From positions 1-9,851 of the forward strand of contig JACQQR010000233.1 in NCBI GenBank assembly GCA_016206875.1: a stretch of DNA of 9,851 nucleotides, in the 5' to 3' direction. A program made the translations under genes and the position numbers. Shown piece after piece: positions 5,922 through 9,851 of this stretch (position 1 is its first letter; the number at the start of each line of letters is the position of its first letter). The DNA is from Candidatus Omnitrophota bacterium. GTDB taxonomy: Bacteria; Omnitrophota; Omnitrophia; Omnitrophales; JACROU01. Below the pieces are notes generated by a model. The model saw only the letters and a program-made list of their open reading frames with translations. It was not told the DNA's origin and searched no databases.

Positions 5922-7085
5922 TCACGTTTTTAAAACGTAGCCCGTCGTTCGGCCATGCCCGATCTTTTCAATAAGTCCCGCCTCGAGCAGGCGATTAAAA
6001 TCCTTGCGGGCTGTTTCATCAGAACATTGTCCAAGCTTACAATACTTCTTCGTTGTCATGGCTTCCGGATGTTCGAGCATCCACTGAAGCGCTTTCATCT
6101 GTTTCTTGTCAAGTTTTGCTTGGTCCTGTTGACTTAAAAGATCGTGTATATTCCTGACTTTTGTTTCTTTGCCGATCTCAGTTTGAACATTTTTCAACTG
6201 TTCTGTTAGAGCCGTCAGGTAATAAATGATAAAAAACGTTGCGTCACACTCGTGAGCTTCAAAATTCTGAATTGCCCGGTAATACTCGCTTCTGTGATGG
6301 TCAAAATAATCCGAAGGCGAGAGAAAATTAATGAATTGATACTCCTGCTTCATAAGATACAGATTCGATAAAGCCCTGGCCGACCGCCCGTTTCCGTCAT
6401 CGAAAGGATGAACGTGAACAAAATAAAGATGCACAAGCGCTGCCTGAATGAGAGCATGAATGTTAGATTCGCCATTCATCCACCCAACGTATGAATCCAT
6501 CATCGCCGTCACTTGGGATGCAGGAGGGCCCTCATAAACCACTTGCCCTTGACCATCCACAACATAAATGGGGCCTTTGCGATACTCCCCAACGGTAATC
6601 GGTCTTTCTTTATGAGTATTCCGAACAAGAATTTTATGAAGCTCGCAGATTATTTTATGGCTGAATGGATTTCCACTTTGCTCACGGACATATTCCAGCG
6701 CGTCTCTGTTGTTAATAATCATTTGAAGACTTTCGTCGCCATAGTCTGACCGAGAAGGTTTATTCAGATACAGCAATGCCGCTTCCAGGCTCGTTACAGC
6801 CCCTTCAATATGACTGGAATAATAAGCCTCTTTTTTTTCGCTTTCGGAAGAGAGCCGGTCGAGAAACCTTTTGGGGAGCTTGAGCGAGGCTAAAAAACCT
6901 CTGTTTCTTTCAATCTCGGAAATGAGCTCCACAAGATGGGATGACAGAACAAACCAAAAAGGTTTCCCTTTTTTATCAAGTAGCTCCAAAGAACTGGCTT
7001 TGCGGCGGCGCTCTTCTTCGATTTCTCGCCACTTTCCCAAACTATACTTTGCTACGATTTTTTGCTTCTCAAGGTAATCGTTCAT
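5922..7085 (-). CDS. Fic family protein (AMP-transferase) with C-terminal winged helix
   Basis: Fic enzymes transfer AMP (occasionally other groups) from a nucleotide to hydroxyl side chains of target proteins. From the ATG at 7085 (387 aa), the catalytic motif HPFDDGNGRSAR is complete at 226-237. The self-inhibitory motif SSHIEG at 90-95 matches [ST]xxxE[GN] N-terminal to the Fic core, which makes this a class II Fic with built-in inhibition. The GEYRKGPIYVVDG flap lies near 166-178. The C-terminal 60 residues or so (KQMKALQWMLEHPE to GRTTGYVLK) form a DeoR/MarR-like winged helix with TTKKYCKLGQCSDETARKDF as the helix-turn-helix. A TTG at 7100 would add five residues but overlaps a repeat motif. 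No antitoxin gene is adjacent. The promoter carries a repeated motif, so autoregulation is likely. Confidence 0.95.
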   Translation of the reverse strand: MNDYLEKQKIVAKYSLGKWREIEEERRRKASSLELLDKKGKPFWFVLSSHLVELISEIERNRGFLASLKLPKRFLDRLSSESEKKEAYYSSHIEGAVTSLEAALLYLNKPSRSDYGDESLQMIINNRDALEYVREQSGNPFSHKIICELHKILVRNTHKERPITVGEYRKGPIYVVDGQGQVVYEGPPASQVTAMMDSYVGWMNGESNIHALIQAALVHLYFVHVHPFDDGNGRSARALSNLYLMKQEYQFINFLSPSDYFDHHRSEYYRAIQNFEAHECDATFFIIYYLTALTEQLKNVQTEIGKETKVRNIHDLLSQQDQAKLDKKQMKALQWMLEHPEAMTTKKYCKLGQCSDETARKDFNRLLEAGLIEKIGHGRTTGYVLKT

Positions 7086-7094
7086 AGGATTAAT

Positions 7095-7200
7095 CGCCAA
7101 CTATTCGCCAATAAATATAGCCGATTTAGCCAGGGTTGTCCAGCAAAGTTTTTCGGATTTAGAGGGGAAAATCGCCAATAAAACGCCAACCATTCGCCAA
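7095..7200. promoter_or_regulatory. Helically phased CGCCAA operator array of the fic gene
   Basis: CGCCAA occurs at 7095, 7106, 7173, 7184 and 7195. Spacing within each group is exactly 11 bp, and the groups are 67 bp apart (about six helical turns), so all sites face one side of the DNA. The extended unit is roughly (A/T)TCGCCAA(C/T). Two sites cover the predicted transcription start and the other three lie upstream of the -35 box. Binding by the Fic winged helix, with looping, is an inference. Confidence 0.65.
7114..7142 (-). promoter_or_regulatory. Sigma-70-type promoter of the fic gene
   Basis: On the minus strand TGGACA (7142-7137) and TATATT (7119-7114) match the consensus boxes at five of six positions each, with a 17-bp spacer. 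Transcription would start near 7107, about 22 nt before the ATG at 7085 and inside the proximal CGCCAA pair. That placement suits a repressor. Confidence 0.6.
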
Positions 7201-7205
7201 CTGCA

Positions 7206-7260
7206 ACTTCTGAGGACACAACACTTAATTCTCGCTCAGTTAAGTAGTGTCCCCAGAAGT
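7206..7260. repeat. REP-like palindrome, copy 2
   Basis: This is the cleanest copy. ACTTCTG-A-GGACAC on the left pairs with GTGTCC-C-CAGAAGT on the right with a single opposing mismatch. ACTTAA/TTAAGT forms an inner stem around the loop TTCTCGCTCAG. It lies between the end of the 110-residue gene and the fic operator and may end transcription from that gene. Confidence 0.7.
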
Positions 7261-7267
7261 AAAAATA

Positions 7268-7600
7268 TTAATAATTTTTACGGACGGCATACGCAAAAGG
7301 AGAAAAATACGACCGCCACGAAACGGCAGAGGATTGAAATTCGTTCTCGCCGAAAAAATAATCGGCGAAAATTTCCCGCACGCGGGCAATCTCTTTACGC
7401 CGTGGGAATGTATCTGCGGCGTCCAGCGTAAGATCCATCAATTCCAGTGCGCGGCAAAATGCCTTTTCGCTGTAGACCCTATTATTCTTGGCTTGCCAGT
7501 TCAGGGCCCTTTCTACTTCGCTTCCAATATTGGCCATTTGCTCCAAAAAGGAAAGTTTTCCCCAGCGGCCTTCGGCTAATTCTTTGTGTTCATAACTCAT
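7268..7600 (-). CDS. Conserved hypothetical all-helical protein partnered with DUF5674
   Basis: The ATG at 7600 overlaps the stop of the DUF5674 gene by ATGA, so translation is probably coupled. The 110-residue product is Ala/Glu/Arg-rich and almost wholly helical by inspection. Recognisable segments are LAEGRWGKLSFLEQMANIGSE (8-28), ERALNWQAKN (30-39), CRALELMDLTLD (49-60) and KEIARVREIFADYFFGEN (69-86), ending in an aromatic SWRSYFSPFAYAVRKNY. There is no signal peptide or membrane span. The helical bundle with paired E/R-rich helices is loosely reminiscent of HEPN- or nucleotidyltransferase-partner proteins, but no catalytic motif is visible. From memory, similar proteins occur beside DUF5674 in other uncultured bacteria. 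Function is unknown. Confidence 0.8.
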   Translation of the reverse strand: MSYEHKELAEGRWGKLSFLEQMANIGSEVERALNWQAKNNRVYSEKAFCRALELMDLTLDAADTFPRRKEIARVREIFADYFFGENEFQSSAVSWRSYFSPFAYAVRKNY

Positions 7601-7938
7601 CGGATAATTTTCTGTTTTACAATTTGGATGATCTGATTACGAATTTCTGGATTATCCACGCCGCGACTGCGGTTTCCTTGAGCGGGTTTGATATTAATCA
7701 TAGAATCAAACTCGATAAATTCCCCACCCTCTAGCTCGGGATAAAGATTGATCCCCCACAGATTTTTGTGGCGGGATCCGTCCTGCAACAGCAACGCTTC
7801 CAGATCCGAATGAAGCTCGGCATCTAGAGCCAGCAGGTTCCTTTCCACGTCCACAACACCCTTCACCATATTTTCAAATAAAGCGCCTGCCATCTGCTTC
7901 AATACATCAAACGTTAATTGATCTGTCACTATGGTCAT
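7597..7938 (-). CDS. DUF5674 family protein
   Basis: GGAG 7 bases before the ATG at 7938 sets the start; an in-frame codon at 7971 has no such signal. The 113-residue product matches DUF5674 as I know it. The sequence runs MTIVTDQLT, then MVKGVVDVERNLLAL (24-38), ELHSDLEALLLQDGS (41-55), LWGINLYP (60-67), FIEFDSMINIKPAQGNRSR (74-92) and a C-terminal helix IRNQIIQIVKQKI. It is a small soluble alpha/beta protein. The conserved His/Asp/Glu cluster (ELHSDLEA) and the GNRSR segment could be functional, but no activity is established to my knowledge. It is first in a two-gene unit with the 110-residue helical protein, an arrangement like toxin-antitoxin modules. Confidence 0.85.
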   Translation of the reverse strand: MTIVTDQLTFDVLKQMAGALFENMVKGVVDVERNLLALDAELHSDLEALLLQDGSRHKNLWGINLYPELEGGEFIEFDSMINIKPAQGNRSRGVDNPEIRNQIIQIVKQKIIR

Positions 7939-7982
7939 CAAACAGCTCCAACGATACGATTTGTGAATCATTAAGATTCCAG

Positions 7983-8012
7983 ATTATGGAAAGAGTGTAA
8001 AGCGCGGCGCAA
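7983..8012 (-). promoter_or_regulatory. Candidate promoter of the DUF5674 two-gene unit
   Basis: On the minus strand CATAAT (7988-7983) lies 18 bp after TTGCGC (8012-8007). The -10 box is good and the -35 box is weak. The implied leader is about 38 nt to the ATG at 7938. REP-like copy 3 begins 17 bp upstream. Confidence 0.3.
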
Positions 8013-8028
8013 AATTTGGCAATTTCAA

Positions 8029-8095
8029 TTCTGGGGACAACTTCTCGGGGACGCAACACTTAATTCTCGCTCAGTTAAGTAATGTGTCCCCAGAA
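8029..8095. repeat. REP-like palindrome, copy 3, with duplicated left end
   Basis: The outer arms TTCTGGGGACA (8029-8039) and TGTCCCCAGAA (8085-8095) are perfect 11-bp complements. A second left end, TTCTCGGGGACGC (8042-8054), follows inside the first, so this copy looks like a nested or partly duplicated unit. The core CAACACTTAATTCTCGCTCAG is shared with copy 2. Confidence 0.68.
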
Positions 8096-8265
8096 ACCTG
8101 ATCGGAAGCCTTCGCTATGCTCGCTAAAGCACTGAGTAAAATAATGAAACAAAAAAATCTTGCCTTTTTCAGTGGGAAGAATTGAAAAGAGAACAATGCT
8201 TGGCACTTTCTGTTTTTCGGGCTTTTATTAATTTATTGCTGTTTCTCACGATCCTTTGCTGATCA
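8096..8265. other. Intergenic stretch with nothing recognised
   Basis: Together with copy 3 and the candidate promoter, this stretch makes up a 327-bp gap between two minus-strand genes. Only a 22-codon plus-strand reading frame (8117-8185) without a ribosome site is present. I see no terminator for the downstream end of the secreted-protein gene and no RNA gene. Confidence 0.4.
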
Positions 8266-8751
8266 TCAATCCGGAAACTTATCAAACTCTACGAATTGGC
8301 AAGCCCCAGTAAAAATGGATGATTGTGTTATTAGAGCATTGGGCCCACTCTTTACTTGCGTCATAATGAATTTGTTCTGACCTCCATTGTCTGTGTAAAA
8401 AGTATAGGTCTCTATTGTTTCTGCTGGATAGGCTACCAAAATCGCGGCCTCTTTCTCTCCTTTATTTAAAGTAGTGACTTTTCCGCCCTGCTCACGAACC
8501 GATTTAATATTCTTCGAGGCATCTACAAATCGAACGTCCAATACACCATCATTTAAAACCACCTCAAATATTCCGTTATCCATACCTGCATTCTGCCAAC
8601 CAGCATCTTTTTTTGACACAAGGCCAGTGTAGGCAAAAAAAGATTTGCCCTGTGGATTCTCGCCGTGAGCAATAACTTGTTCATTCGCAAAGGCAGGTTC
8701 TGCAATAAGCGAAGAAAGGACAATCAATCCAATGATAGAATGGTTCTTCAT
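8266..8751 (-). CDS. Secreted conserved hypothetical protein (161 aa)
   Basis: GGGAG 6 bases before the ATG supports the start. A signal peptide (MKNHSIIGLIVLSSLIAEPAFA) is cleaved after residue 22. The mature part is probably a beta-rich globular domain. Notable segments are FFAYTGLVSKKDAGWQNAGMDNGIFEV (38-64), LDVRFVDASKNIKSVREQGG (71-90), ILVAYPAETIETYTFYTDNGG (104-124) and FTGACQFVEF near the end, with a single mature cysteine. I do not recognise a named domain, although the layout resembles conserved unknown secreted proteins of scattered phylogenetic distribution. There is no lipobox and no enzymatic motif. It is flanked on both sides by repeat-rich non-coding DNA and stands alone transcriptionally. 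It may have been acquired as a single gene. Confidence 0.8.
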   Translation of the reverse strand: MKNHSIIGLIVLSSLIAEPAFANEQVIAHGENPQGKSFFAYTGLVSKKDAGWQNAGMDNGIFEVVLNDGVLDVRFVDASKNIKSVREQGGKVTTLNKGEKEAAILVAYPAETIETYTFYTDNGGQNKFIMTQVKSGPNALITQSSIFTGACQFVEFDKFPD

Positions 8752-8863
8752 ATCAAACTCCCATCTTCTATTTTCTGCTTCAATGTACGATTAGGTTCTC
8801 TGAGATATCTGCCCGACAAATTTTGAACCAAAACTCGAATCACGTAAGTATTTATAAATCCGT

Positions 8864-8891
8864 GGGTTGGGGCAAAATTTCGCCCCAACCC
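8864..8891. terminator. Strong GC-rich hairpin at the edge of the scar region
   Basis: GGGTTGGGGC (8864-8873) and GCCCCAACCC (8882-8891) are perfect 10-bp arms around an 8-nt AAAATTTC loop. On the minus strand the hairpin begins 7 nt after the decayed tRNA, the usual place for a tRNA terminator, but no T run follows. It is either an eroded terminator or an independent palindromic repeat. Confidence 0.5.
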
Positions 8892-8897
8892 TGAAAG

Positions 8898-8969
8898 CTC
8901 CCCGGCCAGGACTCGAACCTGGGACAAAGCGGTTACGAAATTCGGAGGCGTTACTGCCAGTGCCGGGCT
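8898..8969 (-). pseudogene. Decayed tRNA gene (intact T-arm, broken D and anticodon arms)
   Basis: The minus strand carries a perfect T-arm, CCAGG-TTCGAGT-CCTGG (8922-8906), followed by CCGGGGA and discriminator G (8905-8898), an ending like that of bacterial tRNA-Asn. Seventy-two nucleotides upstream of that end, AGCCCGG (8969-8963) can pair five of seven positions with the 3' strand, so overall length and acceptor placement fit a tRNA. Between them no proper D-stem or 5-bp anticodon stem forms; a TTCGTAA loop-like string is present without a stem. No encoded CCA is present. It is best read as a pseudo-tRNA or a tRNA 3' fragment left at an integration site. Confidence 0.5.
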
Positions 8970-9007
8970 GGAATAATTTGAGCGTGGCACCATCAGTAAT
9001 GCCTCCG
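8943..9007. repeat. 14-bp inverted repeat bridging the pseudo-tRNA and TerC scrap
   Basis: CGGAGGCGTTACTG (8943-8956) and CAGTAATGCCTCCG (8994-9007) are complementary at 13 of 14 positions, the exception being a G-T pair. An inner GTGCC/GGCAC pair (8958-8962 and 8986-8990) extends the fold. The left arm lies inside the pseudo-tRNA, and the right arm encodes the aberrant tail of the TerC fragment. Confidence 0.6.
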
Positions 9008-9100
9008 GTTTTCCGCAATATTGTCTATCCCCAACACAATTTCAAGAGCCGTCAATGTGATCAATACCATCACACTGTCAAAAGTAAATAAACTTTCCAT
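8993..9100 (-). pseudogene. TerC-family gene truncated to its first 28 residues
   Basis: AGGAG with 5-bp spacing precedes the ATG at 9100. The reading frame begins MESLFTFDSVMVLITLTALE and continues IVLGIDNI, the N-terminal first helix of TerC membrane proteins, which normally continue with further helices to over 200 residues. After I28 (about 9017) similarity ends: the frame runs AENRRHY and stops at 8993. No later TerC segment occurs downstream in the window. A deletion or insertion at about 9016 therefore removed the rest of the gene. TerC proteins are implicated in metal export, including Mn2+, so the loss leaves the GDT1 protein as the visible candidate for that role. Confidence 0.75.
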
Positions 9101-9155
9101 CATCGCTCCTTTAACGAGAGATTTTTTAATTTTAAACGAGATCGGTTTTTCATAA

Positions 9156-9209
9156 TTCTGGAGACACAGCACTTTATTGCTAAATGAATTAGGTAACATG
9201 CCCTTAGAA
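9156..9209. repeat. REP-like palindrome, copy 4 (degenerate)
   Basis: TTCTGGAGACACAGCACTTTATT aligns with the left half of copies 1-3, and AATTAGGTAACATGCCCTTAGAA with the right half. About a quarter of positions differ and the outer stem is largely lost, so this is the oldest copy. It lies in the 158-bp gap between the lipoprotein gene and the TerC fragment. Confidence 0.5.
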
Positions 9210-9258
9210 TTCATGCGGGCCTCTTACCAAAAATTACCGTAATACTCCATGCCAAATA

Positions 9259-9693
9259 TTACACATCATAAGTTTTTTGAAACTCTTTAATTCTCAGGCC
9301 TAAATATTTATCCCCAGCTATTCTTAAATCTGGCGAATAATTCAAAACCACATAATCACTTTCCCATACAATTCCACCGAATTGATTGCCCATTTTAAAT
9401 TTGCAAATTACTGCGGGATATTCTTTACCCCAACTTACATAATACCCAGTCCCCCAAATTTCATAATCAATTAAATTCAAAAATATAGCTGTGCCTTTTC
9501 CATATTTTTCGGAAGCCGCAATATATTTTTCCCCATGTTTTTGTCCCTGAAGATAATCTTCTACTAATTTAAATGAAGCGTTTTTAAGTTGCTCGTCTTT
9601 ATCCAATAATTGTTGAGGGATATAATTTCCTGGTATAGTTGCACAGCCTGAAATAATCATTGCTGTCAAAGAACAAATAATCATTCTCTTCAT
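9259..9693 (-). CDS. Putative lipoprotein of unknown function (144 aa)
   Basis: AAAGGAAA 5-6 bases before the ATG supports the start. The N-terminus MKRMIICSLTAMIISGC is a type II signal peptide with lipobox IISG-C17, so the product should be lipid-anchored. The mature region is mixed: a charged helix DKDEQLKNASFKLVEDYLQG (32-51), then strands including GTAIFLNLIDYEIWGTGYYVSWG (67-89), AVICKFKMGNQFGGIVWESDYVVLN (94-118) and LGLRIKEFQ. There is no recognised domain. It is the last gene before the right edge, with a small dyad (9749-9763) upstream. The A/T-rich coding sequence contrasts with the GC-richer phosphatase and desaturase genes, perhaps a sign of separate origin. Confidence 0.82.
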   Translation of the reverse strand: MKRMIICSLTAMIISGCATIPGNYIPQQLLDKDEQLKNASFKLVEDYLQGQKHGEKYIAASEKYGKGTAIFLNLIDYEIWGTGYYVSWGKEYPAVICKFKMGNQFGGIVWESDYVVLNYSPDLRIAGDKYLGLRIKEFQKTYDV

Positions 9694-9748
9694 TACAATT
9701 TCCTTTCAAATGGGGAATCTGCTTCTTTTCCTTTACGCACATAATTCT

Positions 9749-9763
9749 GTAATTCTGAATTAC
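9749..9763. promoter_or_regulatory. Dyad upstream of the lipoprotein gene
   Basis: GTAATTC-T-GAATTAC is a perfect 7-bp dyad with one central base, 56 bp before the lipoprotein start, and TTGCAC on the minus strand (9770-9765) abuts it. It may be an operator next to a -35 box, but no convincing -10 box is present. Confidence 0.3.
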
Positions 9764-9851
9764 TGTGCAATTACCACTTTTTAAAAATAAAAAACGCGCA
9801 CACGACCAAATTTCGCAATTAATGTGCCCCTAAAATTTTACAATATCGAAA

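Noticed and set aside
7095..7200. Possible plasmid-type iteron origin from the CGCCAA repeats
   Set aside because: The repeats bracket a good promoter directly ahead of fic, and there is no rep gene. An operator explains them better.
8117..8185. Short plus-strand reading frame of 22 codons
   Set aside because: It has no ribosome site, no neighbouring homologous continuation and is too short to judge.
8898..8969. Functional tRNA gene
   Set aside because: The T-arm is perfect, but no D-stem or anticodon stem forms and the acceptor pairs at only five of seven positions.
8867..9091. Plus-strand reading frame containing a PGLEPGT string
   Set aside because: This peptide pattern is the well-known spurious translation of antisense tRNA T-arm sequence, which supports the tRNA remnant and not a protein.

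Overview
The window looks like part of a chromosome from a diderm (Gram-negative-type) bacterium. Reasons are a Spy/CpxP-like periplasmic protein, a lipobox lipoprotein, several Sec signal peptides, purine-rich Shine-Dalgarno sites and intrinsic terminators. Base composition is moderate. Small intact genes lie among palindromic repeats, gene scraps and a decayed tRNA, as is common in uncultured-lineage genomes. No marker fixes the phylum. A candidate phylum such as Omnitrophota is only an impression from gene content and repeat style.

Left part (1-4800). On the minus strand are the first 274 residues of an alkaline-phosphatase-superfamily hydrolase that runs off the edge, a 45-residue charged micro-protein, and a delta-9-type fatty acid desaturase with an extra helical C-terminal tail. 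A plus-strand gene for a small secreted protein made of five 11-residue glycine-rich repeats is divergent from the desaturase. A shared bidirectional terminator follows it. Then come a DoxX-family membrane protein and a GDT1/UPF0016 cation transporter on the minus strand, and a plus-strand Spy/CpxP-like protein with a Cys/Met-rich tail. Membrane-lipid, envelope-stress and metal-homeostasis functions cluster here.

Middle (4800-7260). A compact composite of direct and inverted repeats separates the Spy-like gene from a second desaturase, which is paralogous to the first but lacks the tail. A class II Fic AMPylase with a C-terminal winged helix follows on the minus strand. Its promoter lies between two groups of an 11-bp-phased CGCCAA motif, which looks like an autoregulatory operator.

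Right part (7260-9851). On the minus strand, a DUF5674 gene and a 110-residue all-helical protein overlap by ATGA and form a tight two-gene unit of unknown function. A secreted conserved hypothetical protein comes next. A scar region then holds a strong hairpin, a 72-nt decayed tRNA, a 14-bp inverted repeat and a TerC gene cut off after 28 residues. A lipoprotein gene closes the window.

Four copies of one roughly 50-bp REP-like palindrome (outer TTCTGGGGACAC and GTGTCCCCAGAA arms) sit in intergenic gaps from 5834 onward. They mark the right half as a repeat-colonised, rearranged region. The best leads are the Fic operator array, the DUF5674 pair, the TerC/tRNA scar and the composite element upstream of the second desaturase.
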